DNA of 55,337 nucleotides, from contig CAJURT010000025.1 in the NCBI GenBank assembly GCA_910588875.1, forward strand, positions 1-55,337, written 5' to 3'. The notes under the pieces are model-generated. The model did no database searches, had not been told where the DNA came from, and saw only the letters and a list, made by a program, of their open reading frames with translations. The stretch comes from an uncultured Lachnospiraceae bacterium. Lineage in GTDB: Bacteria > Bacillota > Clostridia > Lachnospirales > Lachnospiraceae. Position 1 is the first letter of the stretch; each line of letters begins with the position of its first letter. Of this stretch, positions 47,937-55,337 are shown in pieces. The position numbers and the translations under genes are program-made.

Positions 47937-50897
47937 ATGTGGATACTGATGATTCTTTTGTGGCTGGTGGCGCCGCCGGTGGAATTGGCGGTTATTGTGG
48001 GGCTTGGAATTGTAAACGACAGGCATAAGAGGCGGATTCATGAACTGGAGGAACAGCTTAAGGGATATGGGGAACCCGAGGGCAGGAGGACAGAAAGAGA
48101 GGAAATGACAGTTCCGGGGGAAACGGCACAGCAGCCAGGAAATGGCTTGCAGGAGGCAGGAAATGACTTGCAGGGAGCAGGGAATGGCTTGCAGGGAGCA
48201 GGAAATGGCTTGCAGGAGGCAGGGAAACCGAGAAAAGAAATAGAGGTGAAGGAAAAACGGAAACGCCATAACAGGAGAACGGAGCCGTCCAGGGGAAACA
48301 TGGGGATTCTGGCATTGCTGGCCGGGGTGGTTTTTGTGGTGCTGGCGGGGATGATTTTTGCCACTACGGCGTGGAAGGTGATGTCAAACCCAGCCAAAGT
48401 ATTCCTTGTCCTGGCATTTGCAGGATTGTTTTTTGGGATCAGTTTTCTTGCAGAGAAAAGGTTTCATATTCATAAGACAGGAAATGCCCTTTATATTCTG
48501 GGGAGTATATTTTTGTTTTTGGCGGTGCTTGCGGCGGCGTATTTCCGGCTCTTGGGGCCTGAGTACGTGCTGGACGGACAGAACCGGTGGCGGGTATTGT
48601 GGGCCGGGAGTCTGGTGACGGTTGTGATGATGTTTTTAGGTATTGTTCGGTTCCATGAGAAGATTTATACGCAGGCATGCTGCTGGGGAGTGACAGTCAA
48701 TATAACCTTTTATTTGCTGGCCTGCGGGATAGGCCGGTTTAGCCAATGGGCCAGTGCCATGATGGGGTATGGTTTTTTGCTGGTTCTGGGAAAAAGATGG
48801 CTGGAAAAGGCATGGGAAAGAAGAGGGGAGGAAGAAAAAGGCAGGGGGTTTGTGGCAATGCTGGCGGAGGAGATCCCTTTGTTTGCACGAATCCATTTCT
48901 GGGTGTTTGCATTTCCGATAGTTGCCCTGGGAACGGTGGGAGGCCTTTTTCAGGTGACCTGGTGGTTTAGATGGTGGATGGCTTTGGCGTTGGCAGCTGC
49001 AGTCGGAGGGGGCGTGATGATGCTAAGGCAGGAAAAACAGGAGTGGCAGAAAAGGTTTATCAGCCTGGCAATGGCGGGAACCGTCCATTATCTTTTGGCA
49101 TGGATTTTCTTTTTGCCGGCAATGGGAAAGGACAGAGAGGGGATGTGGGCATTTCTGCTGGCAGAAGCAGTGATGGCAGTGTACCTGGTTATGGGGAAAA
49201 GAAAACCCTGTTTTGCCTGGACGAGGGAGGGCGGCTGTATTTGCCTGGGATTTTTGCTGTGGGATGCAGGGATGCTAAATGGACGCCTGTTCCTGGAACA
49301 GGTGTGGGACGGATCTTATCTCAGGAATGCGGCTTTATCGGGCCATGCCGGCAGGGCTCTGGCCGGGATGCTGATTTTGGCAGCAGTGGCAATGGCTTGG
49401 AAAAAGCGGTCTGCTGCGGCGCATTGGGCGCTGCCTCTCCTTATGTGGTATACGGTATCCTGGCCGCTGCCGGTCTGGCTGAAATGCGGCATTCTCCCCG
49501 GGCTGCCGGGACAATGGCTGGTGGAGGACTGGATGGACAGGGGGCTTTTGGATTTTCTGCTCCTTGGTGCATTGGCAGTCTGGGACCGGAGGGGGAAGGA
49601 AGGGTATGGCTGTTCGGTTCTTGTGCTGGGAACCCTGATGCAGGTGTTTGGGTTTTCGGAAGAAAGGCTGATGTTCCCATATTTCCTGCTGCTGTCAGGC
49701 TACCTGCTATCGGAGGTGCCGGCGGAGGGGAAAAAGGCAGCCATACAAGGGGAACTGGCGGTTTTTTATGCAATGCTGGGGGTGTATATCTTGATGTGTC
49801 CGTTTACTGCGGACAGTATGGTTTTGCGGCTGATGGGAAGCGTGTGGATGTATGTGGCATGTATGGCTGTTCAGAAAAAATGGCTGGGGGGATATTATGT
49901 GCCGGGAACCAGGCGGGTATTCTGGGATGTCTGCGGCTGCCTTTTGGCGGTGTTTATAATGCTGGCATTTTATGCAGATCCGGGTGCAAAAGCCTGGGAA
50001 CTTCTTTTATGCCTGGCAGTTTCCGGTGGATTCTATGTGATGTTTTATGTGGGAAGGAGGATTTGGCCGCATCTGCTGGTCAGCCTGGCATTGCTTCCCC
50101 TGCCGTTTGTGCTGGGGGGTTGGTATGGATGGACAGAGAACCAGCTGTGCCTGGCCATCCCGGTTTTCCTGCTTGCTACCGGGATTCCGGCAAGGCGGTT
50201 TTATAAGATTTGTGAGCCGGACGAGAGGATTTTGGGCGGATGGCGTGTGGACTGGTTCCAGGTGCTGGCCGTGTTTGTGCTGGCGGCGATGGCTGGCAGA
50301 TGCAGCAGTTATTGGAGATTTTGTTATCTGCTTTTTCTTGGATTATATTTTTTGCAGTATGGGATGGTGGAAGAATGGAGAAGGGCAGCCTGGTCTGCAT
50401 CCATGTTTATGTTGGTTTGGGCGTTTTGGAGCCAGCCATTTGCAGAAATCCCTTCCACCTTGTGGATGGAAATCAAACTGCTGCCGGCAGCCGGGTATCT
50501 GTGGTGGCTGGGCAGAATTTGGAATAAGGAGGAGGGGAAGCAGAGGGAGGCAAGCAGGAAGAAAGAGGGGAACGGGCGGGAAATGGCAGTATCTGTAGAT
50601 GTATGGCAGACCTTGGGCTATCTGCTATGCCTCCTGGCACTTGCCGTCAATGCCTGGGTGCGTGCAGCGGTGTTAAATGCGCTGATCCTGGAAGGGATTT
50701 GCCTGGCTGTGTTTGTGTGGGCGCTGGCAAGACGTTGCCGGAAATGGGTATGGATGGCCGGAGGGATTCTGATTCTGGTGGCTCTTTATATGACAAAGGA
50801 ATTCTGGCTGAGTATTTCCTGGTGGGTATATCTTCTTGCCGCAGGGATCGGGCTGATTGTGTTTGCGGCGGTGAACGAGAAGAAAAAGCGGGAGTAG
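47937..50897 (+). CDS. Large polytopic membrane protein, DUF2157/DUF2339-like, unknown function
   Basis: A 986-residue protein. One N-terminal helix (2-25) is followed by a cytoplasmic charged segment (HELEEQL; residues 26-118) holding four copies of a 7-residue NGLQEAG-type repeat (69-96), then about 25 closely packed hydrophobic helices to the end, ending in a Lys/Arg-rich tail. The first block after the linker (LLAGVVFVVLAGMIFATTAW, then LGSIFLFLAVLAAAYF) recalls DUF2157-like membrane proteins; this is by eye only. Trp is strikingly common. It has no enzymatic motif I recognise. It lies 90 bases before a two-component system, which has its own promoter. Confidence 0.7.
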   Translation: MWILMILLWLVAPPVELAVIVGLGIVNDRHKRRIHELEEQLKGYGEPEGRRTEREEMTVPGETAQQPGNGLQEAGNDLQGAGNGLQGAGNGLQEAGKPRKEIEVKEKRKRHNRRTEPSRGNMGILALLAGVVFVVLAGMIFATTAWKVMSNPAKVFLVLAFAGLFFGISFLAEKRFHIHKTGNALYILGSIFLFLAVLAAAYFRLLGPEYVLDGQNRWRVLWAGSLVTVVMMFLGIVRFHEKIYTQACCWGVTVNITFYLLACGIGRFSQWASAMMGYGFLLVLGKRWLEKAWERRGEEEKGRGFVAMLAEEIPLFARIHFWVFAFPIVALGTVGGLFQVTWWFRWWMALALAAAVGGGVMMLRQEKQEWQKRFISLAMAGTVHYLLAWIFFLPAMGKDREGMWAFLLAEAVMAVYLVMGKRKPCFAWTREGGCICLGFLLWDAGMLNGRLFLEQVWDGSYLRNAALSGHAGRALAGMLILAAVAMAWKKRSAAAHWALPLLMWYTVSWPLPVWLKCGILPGLPGQWLVEDWMDRGLLDFLLLGALAVWDRRGKEGYGCSVLVLGTLMQVFGFSEERLMFPYFLLLSGYLLSEVPAEGKKAAIQGELAVFYAMLGVYILMCPFTADSMVLRLMGSVWMYVACMAVQKKWLGGYYVPGTRRVFWDVCGCLLAVFIMLAFYADPGAKAWELLLCLAVSGGFYVMFYVGRRIWPHLLVSLALLPLPFVLGGWYGWTENQLCLAIPVFLLATGIPARRFYKICEPDERILGGWRVDWFQVLAVFVLAAMAGRCSSYWRFCYLLFLGLYFLQYGMVEEWRRAAWSASMFMLVWAFWSQPFAEIPSTLWMEIKLLPAAGYLWWLGRIWNKEEGKQREASRKKEGNGREMAVSVDVWQTLGYLLCLLALAVNAWVRAAVLNALILEGICLAVFVWALARRCRKWVWMAGGILILVALYMTKEFWLSISWWVYLLAAGIGLIVFAAVNEKKKRE
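48141..48224 (+). repeat. 21-bp tandem repeat in the membrane-protein gene
   Basis: Four consecutive 21-base units (AATGGCTTGCAGGAGGCAGG-type) encode NGLQEAG, NDLQGAG, NGLQGAG and NGLQEAG. The copies are nearly identical and in frame. Confidence 0.95.
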
Positions 50898-50934
50898 AAG
50901 GGCAGGAAGGAGCAGCAATGTTTTGGGGTTTTCT

Positions 50935-50964
50935 TTGACAAAAACCAGGGGGGAAAGCTATAAT
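50935..50964 (+). promoter_or_regulatory. Promoter of the two-component system
   Basis: A consensus TTGACA 50935-50940 and consensus TATAAT 50959-50964 with an 18-base spacer. This is one of the strongest promoters in the window. Confidence 0.85.
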
Positions 50965-50987
50965 GGAAGGAAGATGGGGGAGGGGTT

Positions 50988-52844
50988 ATGGTTCATATAT
51001 TATTAATTGTATTATATCTGGTTACGGTTGGGCTTTCTGCCTATAGCTGCGGATGGCTTTTGCTGAGGGCTGAGAGGAATGGGACCACCGGGGCGCTGGC
51101 AGCCTGCCAGCTGCTGGTGATCCTGTGGTGCATACCACAGCTTTTCGGAGGGTTTCCCATGACAAAGGGGGTAAAGTACCTGATCTATGGGGTATCCTAT
51201 CTGAGTATATGCCTGATCGGACCTGCCTGGCTGGCCTTCTCTTTCCTGTATTGCCAAAGGCGCCCGAAGAGAAGGGTGTGGGTGCTGCTGCTAGGGCTTT
51301 CGGCCCTGCATTATCTGGCATTCCTGACCAATGAGTACCATCATCTTTTCTACAGGCGGTTTGAGGTGGATGAGGTGGTATATGGGCAGATTTTCTATTT
51401 CCATATGTGCTATACCTATCTCTGCGTGCTGGTGGGGCTGGGGGTGGTGATGCGGGAATTCTGGAAAAAACGGGTGGCGGCGCTGCATCTGGCAGTGATC
51501 CTTCTGTCAGCGGCAGTCCCCATGGTATTTAATATTTTATACCTGTCAGGCCTGGCAGGGACGCCGTTTGACTTAACGCCCCTGGCCTTTGCCATCTCCA
51601 GTTTCCTGATGCTTTTAGCCGTGCTGCGTTATGATTTCCTGGACGTAAATGCCCTGGCCTTTGGGCAGATATTTTCTTCTATCACGGAAGGGGTGGCGGT
51701 TTACAATGTGCGGGGGACAGTGGTTTACTGCAATGAGGCTGCCGCCGCCTGGCTGGGGATCCGGGCAGGAGACCATTTTTCCAGGATCAAGGAGCAGCTT
51801 GCCGGCCAGGGGCTGGCAGTGGAACAGGGGCGGGAACTCTTGGCGGAGGATGCGGAGGTTGGCCTGGAATCAGGAGGAAGGCTCCGTATCAGGCAGTATA
51901 TCCGCAGAAGCCGGAATGGGAAACTGATTGCCGGAACTTTTCTTCTGACAGATGTGGGGGAGTATTATGAGCGGCTTAAGCAGAGCCGGGAACTGGCGGT
52001 GGCGGCGCAGCGCCTGGCCATTGAACAGGAACGGAACCGGATTGCCCAGGAGGTGCATGACACCACGGGACATACCCTGACCATGATTCAGTCCCTGCTG
52101 CGCCTGGCACGGGTGGAGTGGGAGCAGGAAAATGGGGAGGGGAGGGAGGAGCAGGGGGAAGCAGGGAACGGAGATGGGGGGAAAGAGGAGACAGTCCAGG
52201 GGAAGGGGATGAAGGGAGAGAAGGAGAGGGAAGTCCAGGGGAAGGAGTTGAAGGGAGAGAAGGAGAGGGAAGTCCAGAGGAAGGAGTTGAAGGGAGAGAA
52301 AGAAGAGGCAGTTCAGGGGAAGGGACAGGATGGAAAGAAGGACGGAAAGGACAAAGAAAAGGGATTGATTGGGGAGTATCTGGCTCAGGCTCAGGAATTG
52401 GCGGTGAATGGGATCCGGGAACTGCGCATTTCCATCAACCAGCTGCGCCAGGGGACGGAGTGGGGGCTGGTTACCCAGGGAATCTTCCAGCTGGCGAAGA
52501 GTGTGAAGGAACTGGAGGTGGAGGTGGAGATTCAGGGGGAGGATGGGCCGGGATATTCCCATCTGTCCATGATTGCCTATGACTGTTTGCGGGAGGCGAT
52601 CACCAATTGCCTCAAATATGCCCATGCCACCCATATGGATGTGATAGTGAAGTTTGAGAGGAAAAGTCTCAGCTTGTATGTCTTTGATAATGGGCAGGGC
52701 TGCGGTGAGATAGTGGAGAATAACGGGATCCGCGGTATCCGGGAACGGGTGGAAAAGGCTGGTGGGAGGGTGAGGATTTTGTCCCTGGAAGGGGAAGGAT
52801 TCCAAATCTATATCTGGCTGCCGGTGAGTAGTGGGGGAAGGTGA
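50988..52844 (+). CDS. Sensor histidine kinase (7TM-PAS-HisKA_3) with repeat insertion
   Basis: A 618-residue membrane kinase. Residues 1-210 contain seven hydrophobic helices (histidine-kinase 7TM type). A PAS domain follows (about 220-330; GVAVYNVRGTVVYCNEAAAA). The HisKA_3 domain has the phosphoacceptor H357 in AQEVHDTTGHTL. Between its two helices, about residues 378-460, is an extra Lys/Glu/Gly-rich segment built from 13-residue repeats. The second helix (YLAQAQELAVNGIRELRISI) and the ATPase domain (N540 in REAITNCLKYA; DNGQGCGE; NGIRGIRERV) are complete. It pairs with the response regulator downstream. GGGGGAGGGG precedes ATG 50988. Confidence 0.92.
   Translation: MVHILLIVLYLVTVGLSAYSCGWLLLRAERNGTTGALAACQLLVILWCIPQLFGGFPMTKGVKYLIYGVSYLSICLIGPAWLAFSFLYCQRRPKRRVWVLLLGLSALHYLAFLTNEYHHLFYRRFEVDEVVYGQIFYFHMCYTYLCVLVGLGVVMREFWKKRVAALHLAVILLSAAVPMVFNILYLSGLAGTPFDLTPLAFAISSFLMLLAVLRYDFLDVNALAFGQIFSSITEGVAVYNVRGTVVYCNEAAAAWLGIRAGDHFSRIKEQLAGQGLAVEQGRELLAEDAEVGLESGGRLRIRQYIRRSRNGKLIAGTFLLTDVGEYYERLKQSRELAVAAQRLAIEQERNRIAQEVHDTTGHTLTMIQSLLRLARVEWEQENGEGREEQGEAGNGDGGKEETVQGKGMKGEKEREVQGKELKGEKEREVQRKELKGEKEEAVQGKGQDGKKDGKDKEKGLIGEYLAQAQELAVNGIRELRISINQLRQGTEWGLVTQGIFQLAKSVKELEVEVEIQGEDGPGYSHLSMIAYDCLREAITNCLKYAHATHMDVIVKFERKSLSLYVFDNGQGCGEIVENNGIRGIRERVEKAGGRVRILSLEGEGFQIYIWLPVSSGGR
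52194..52325 (+). repeat. 39-bp tandem repeat inside the kinase DHp domain
   Basis: Units begin at 52194, 52233, 52272 and 52311 (partial), each exactly 39 bases apart, encoding VQGKxxKGEKExx (13 residues). The sequence is almost purely purine on the + strand. The preceding 60 bases are similarly Gly/Glu-rich. Confidence 0.95.
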
Positions 52845-52905
52845 GAAGCAGGGATGAGAGTGAGAAGCAGGGATGAGAGTGAGAAACTGAGACGAAGGCG
52901 TGAAC
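52842..52905 (+). repeat. Short direct repeats between kinase and regulator genes
   Basis: A GTGAGAAGCAGGGATGAGA unit occurs twice in a row from about 52842, with a degenerate third (GTGAGAAACTGAGACGA). The 98-base gap is purine-rich like the kinase insertion. Confidence 0.8.
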
Positions 52906-52942
52906 CTGGGGCGAGGGGAAGAGGATTGCAGGGAGGAAAGTT

Positions 52943-53584
52943 ATGATACGTGTAGTGATTGCAGATGACATTCAGATTTTGCGGCAGGGTCTGGCGGCAA
53001 TTTTGACCCGGGATTCTGAACTTTCCATAGCCGGGCTGGCAGCCAACGGCAGAGAGGCCTGGGAATTGTGCCAAAGGGAAAGGCCGGACGTGGTGCTAAT
53101 GGATATGCGGATGCCGGAGTACGACGGAAGCTGGGGAATTACCCGGATCAAGGAGGATTTTCCGGAGGTGAAGATTCTGGTTCTGACTACCTTTGATGAT
53201 ACGGAGACTGTGGAGGCAGCGGTAGGAAGCGGGGCGGACGGATACATTTTGAAGGAGATGGAGGATGAGAGGGTCATCCAGTCTGTTAAAGCGGTCTGCG
53301 CCGGAATCCGGGTGTTCGGGGACAGCGTGTTTGAGGGAATGCGGCGGCAAATGGCAGCAGCAAGTTCGCAGCTGTCAAAGACGGCGGAGGGAATGAGATT
53401 TACGGAGAGGGAGAGGCAGCTGATGCGGTGTGTGGCTCAGGGAATGGATAACAGGGAGATTGCATCAGAACTGTTTCTGGCAGAGGGGACTGTGCGCAAC
53501 AGCATTTCCCGTTTACTGGAGAAGCTGAATTTAAAGGACCGAACCCAGCTGGCAGTGTTTACGGTGAAGAACAGGCTGGACTGA
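52943..53584 (+). CDS. NarL/FixJ family response regulator
   Basis: A 213-residue regulator. Receiver domain: acidic pair in VVIADDI, phosphoacceptor D54 in LMDMRMPEYDG, conserved threonine in LTTFDD and lysine in YILKEM. C-terminal LuxR-type helix-turn-helix: FTERERQLMRCVAQGMDNRE followed by IASELFLAEGTVRNSISRLL. It is the partner of the upstream HisKA_3 kinase, the usual pairing for this class. GGAGGAAAG precedes ATG 52943. Its targets are unknown; the large membrane protein beside it is a candidate. Confidence 0.95.
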   Translation: MIRVVIADDIQILRQGLAAILTRDSELSIAGLAANGREAWELCQRERPDVVLMDMRMPEYDGSWGITRIKEDFPEVKILVLTTFDDTETVEAAVGSGADGYILKEMEDERVIQSVKAVCAGIRVFGDSVFEGMRRQMAAASSQLSKTAEGMRFTERERQLMRCVAQGMDNREIASELFLAEGTVRNSISRLLEKLNLKDRTQLAVFTVKNRLD

Positions 53585-53811
53585 GGGGGACAAGGATGCT
53601 TTAGGAAAAGGAGATATATTCCTTTGATGATCTGGCAGGGAGGCTGGAGGAACATCCGGGGAGTCTTGTCTCATGACCTCAAGGTTTTCTGTGTCTGTCC
53701 GGATTGCAGGAAGCATTTGGAAGTATCCAAGCATCCTTTCCGGTGCGGGTGGGCTGCTGCCTGGAAGGAAAGAGATTTGGCAGTTTTTTGGAAAAACAGG
53801 TGCAGCAAAGA

Positions 53812-53839
53812 TTGCGTTTTTCTTGTATTTTAGTATAAT
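53812..53839 (+). promoter_or_regulatory. Promoter of the GMP-synthase-like gene
   Basis: TTGCGT 53812-53817 and TATAAT 53834-53839 with a 16-base spacer. Confidence 0.65.
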
Positions 53840-53868
53840 TAAGGTAGCTGGAAATGCATCAGCACACT

Positions 53869-53985
53869 AGACGTATCTGCGGCAGAGATGCGGAAAGAGG
53901 GAAACCAGACGCATCTGTGGCAGGGAATGTGGCAAAGAAGGAAACCAGACACATCTGCAGCAGGGATGTGACCAACAACACAAGG
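53869..53985 (+). repeat. Three imperfect 38-40 bp repeats in the leader
   Basis: Units start at 53869, 53907 and 53947 with the shared wording AGACRYATCTGYRGCAG. They lie in the transcribed leader and contain no start codon in a useful frame. Confidence 0.75.
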
Positions 53986-53995
53986 AGAAAACAGG

Positions 53996-55288
53996 ATGAA
54001 ACAGGATATGATTGTAATTCTTGACCTGGGCAGCACGGAAAATACTGCCATTGCCCGCCAGATCCGTGATCTGGGCGTGTACAGTGAGATTCATCCCCAT
54101 GACATTACTGCCGGGGAATTGAAAAAGCTGGAAAACGTTAAGGGGATAATATTAAACGGAGGGGAGAACCGTGTGGTAGACGGCAGTGCGGTGGATATTG
54201 CCCCTGAACTATATGAATGCGGCTATCCTATGATGGCCATTGACCATCCCACGGCAAAATGTGAGACAAGGAGGGATGTTCTGCCCACAGAGGAGGATTT
54301 GAAGGAATTTGTGTTTGGGGTTTGCCAGGCGCAGGCAAATTGGAACATGAAGAACTTTATTGAGGACCAGGTGGAATTGATTCGCAGGCAGGTGGGTGAC
54401 CGGAAGGTGCTGCTGGCTTTGTCCGGGGGTGTGGATTCCTCTGTGGTGGCGGCTATGCTGATCAAAGCCATCGGGCAGCAGCTGGTATGCGTCCATGTGA
54501 ATCACGGCCTGATGAGAAAGAATGAGTCAGAGAGTGTGGTGGAGGTGTTTCAGAACCAGCTCCATGCCAATCTGATCTATGTGGACGCGGTGGAGCGTTT
54601 CCTGGGCAAGCTGGAGGGAGTGGCGGATCCGGAAAAGAAGCGGAAGATCATTGGCGGAGAGTTTATCCGGGTCTTTGAGGAAGAGGCCAGGAAGCTGGAG
54701 GGAATCGACTTTTTGGGTCAGGGAACCATTTACCCGGATATCATTGAGAGCGGCACCAAGACTGCTAAGATGGTGAAATCCCACCACAATGTGGGCGGTT
54801 TGCCGGAGGATCTGAAGTTTGAACTGGTGGAGCCCTTAAAGCAGCTTTTTAAAGATGAGGTGCGGGCCTGCGGTCTGGAGTTGGGATTGCCGGAGTCCAT
54901 GGTGTACCGTCAGCCGTTCCCGGGACCGGGACTGGGCGTGCGCTGCTTAGGCGCCATTACCAGGGACAGGCTGGAAGCGGTTCGGGAGTCGGACGCTATC
55001 CTCAGAGAGGAGTTTGAGCGGGCAGGTCTGAATAAAAAGGTGTGGCAGTACTTTACCGTGGTGCCGGATTTCAAGTCCGTGGGCGTGAAGAACAATGCCC
55101 GGTGCTTTGATTATATGGTGATTATCCGGGCTATCAATACCGTGGATGCTATGAGCGCTACGGTTGAGAGAGTGGATTGGGATGTGCTGGAGAGGATTAC
55201 GAATCGGATATTGGCTGAGGTGGGGAATGTGTGCAGAGTGTGTTATGACATGAGTCCGAAGCCGCCGGCGACGATAGAGTTCGAGTAA
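53996..55288 (+). CDS. guaA: GMP synthase-like protein with degenerate glutaminase domain
   Basis: A 430-residue protein, against about 510-525 for normal GuaA. The ATP-pyrophosphatase half is intact (LLALSGGVDSSVVAAML at about 139-155; HHNVGGLPEDLKFELVEPLK), and so is the dimerisation domain (VKNNARCFDYMVIIRAINTV to the PPATIEFE end). The N-terminal glutamine-amidotransferase domain is cut to about 115 residues: the expected nucleophile GICYG reads AIDHP, and the later block holding the catalytic His-Glu (FHPE) is missing. It should convert XMP to GMP only with ammonia, or with glutaminase activity from another protein. A terminator follows. Confidence 0.9.
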   Translation: MKQDMIVILDLGSTENTAIARQIRDLGVYSEIHPHDITAGELKKLENVKGIILNGGENRVVDGSAVDIAPELYECGYPMMAIDHPTAKCETRRDVLPTEEDLKEFVFGVCQAQANWNMKNFIEDQVELIRRQVGDRKVLLALSGGVDSSVVAAMLIKAIGQQLVCVHVNHGLMRKNESESVVEVFQNQLHANLIYVDAVERFLGKLEGVADPEKKRKIIGGEFIRVFEEEARKLEGIDFLGQGTIYPDIIESGTKTAKMVKSHHNVGGLPEDLKFELVEPLKQLFKDEVRACGLELGLPESMVYRQPFPGPGLGVRCLGAITRDRLEAVRESDAILREEFERAGLNKKVWQYFTVVPDFKSVGVKNNARCFDYMVIIRAINTVDAMSATVERVDWDVLERITNRILAEVGNVCRVCYDMSPKPPATIEFE

Positions 55289-55295
55289 CGGATAA

Positions 55296-55337
55296 AATCC
55301 CGGAAATGCTGATAAAATGGGCGTTTCCGGGATTGTT
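55296..55337 (+). terminator. Terminator of the GMP-synthase-like gene
   Basis: AATCCCGGAAATGC 55296-55309 pairs with GCGTTTCCGGGATT 55321-55334 (one G-T mismatch position) with an 11-nt loop. The window ends inside the following T-rich stretch. Confidence 0.8.

Larger units (their letters stand above)
53585..53995. other. Intergenic region and leader of the GMP-synthase-like gene
   Basis: No convincing gene lies here. From 53585 to about 53810 I see nothing I recognise. A promoter lies at 53812-53839, then a leader of about 150 nt with three imperfect repeats (53869-53985). The ribosome site is ACAAGGAG, eight bases before the start. Confidence 0.5.

Noticed and set aside
48971..50206. 411-codon second-frame open frame inside the large membrane protein gene
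   Set aside because: Gly/Cys-rich product without motifs and no ribosome site; the main frame gives continuous membrane helices.
52194..52325. CRISPR-like array
   Set aside because: The units are contiguous, in frame and without unique spacers, so they are a coding tandem repeat.

Overview
The window looks like chromosome of a Gram-positive Clostridia member, most likely Lachnospiraceae. This is inferred from strong AGGAGG-type ribosome sites, a T-box in front of pheST, the order eno-secG-rnr-smpB, a Cys-rich knuckle in PheS, LacI-controlled sugar operons, lipoprotein solute-binding proteins and a DUF6033-like protein. Almost every gene is on the + strand; the only intact minus-strand gene is an AraC regulator. 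I see no tRNA, rRNA or CRISPR array.

Layout. 1-3.4 kb: end of a BlaI-type repressor, a BlaR1-like M56 membrane protease, a DUF6033-like protein and a secreted 3D-domain protein. 3.5-7.7 kb: a LacI regulator, a fused PTS EIIBCA permease and an MBL-fold hydrolase, with three copies of the operator core GAATACGTATTC. 8.2-10.6 kb: aspartate-dehydrogenase-like protein, small EamA protein, bacteriohemerythrin with an extra domain. 10.6-15.1 kb: a scarred, partly A+T-richer segment with recombinase and transposase remnants, an AraC regulator and an alkylation-repair cluster (AlkA, MFS, Ada, ABM monooxygenase, Ogt, ATL) in which AlkA, Ada and ATL are deleted or truncated. 15.1-23.2 kb: a sugar catabolic locus (fucose-isomerase-like enzyme, LacI regulator, ABC transporter, class II aldolase, SIS isomerase) with three copies of a second operator, TACAnACGAGTGTACA-like.

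23.4-30.4 kb: stand-alone GT51 transglycosylase, alpha/beta hydrolase, T-box, pheST and enolase. 30.4-32.9 kb: an insertion between eno and secG made of a 265-nt inverted repeat and two overlapping C5-cytosine DNA methyltransferase genes with no visible restriction enzyme. 33-36 kb: secG, rnr, smpB. 36.2-40.4 kb: an iron/2-aminoethylphosphonate-type ABC importer. 40.5-45.2 kb: ilvE and purE-purM-purN-purD. 45.3-47.5 kb: ZIP and MATE transporters. 47.9-53.6 kb: a 986-residue polytopic membrane protein and a two-component system whose kinase has a repeat expansion inside its phosphoacceptor domain. 54.0-55.3 kb: a GMP-synthase-like protein whose glutaminase domain has lost its catalytic triad.

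Most noteworthy: the eno/secG methyltransferase island with its giant hairpin; the kinase repeat insertion; the glutaminase-dead GuaA; the run of internal deletions in the alkylation-repair cluster; two well-defined LacI regulons; and a three-copy structured intergenic element. Functions are assigned by recognising motifs by eye; no database search was run.
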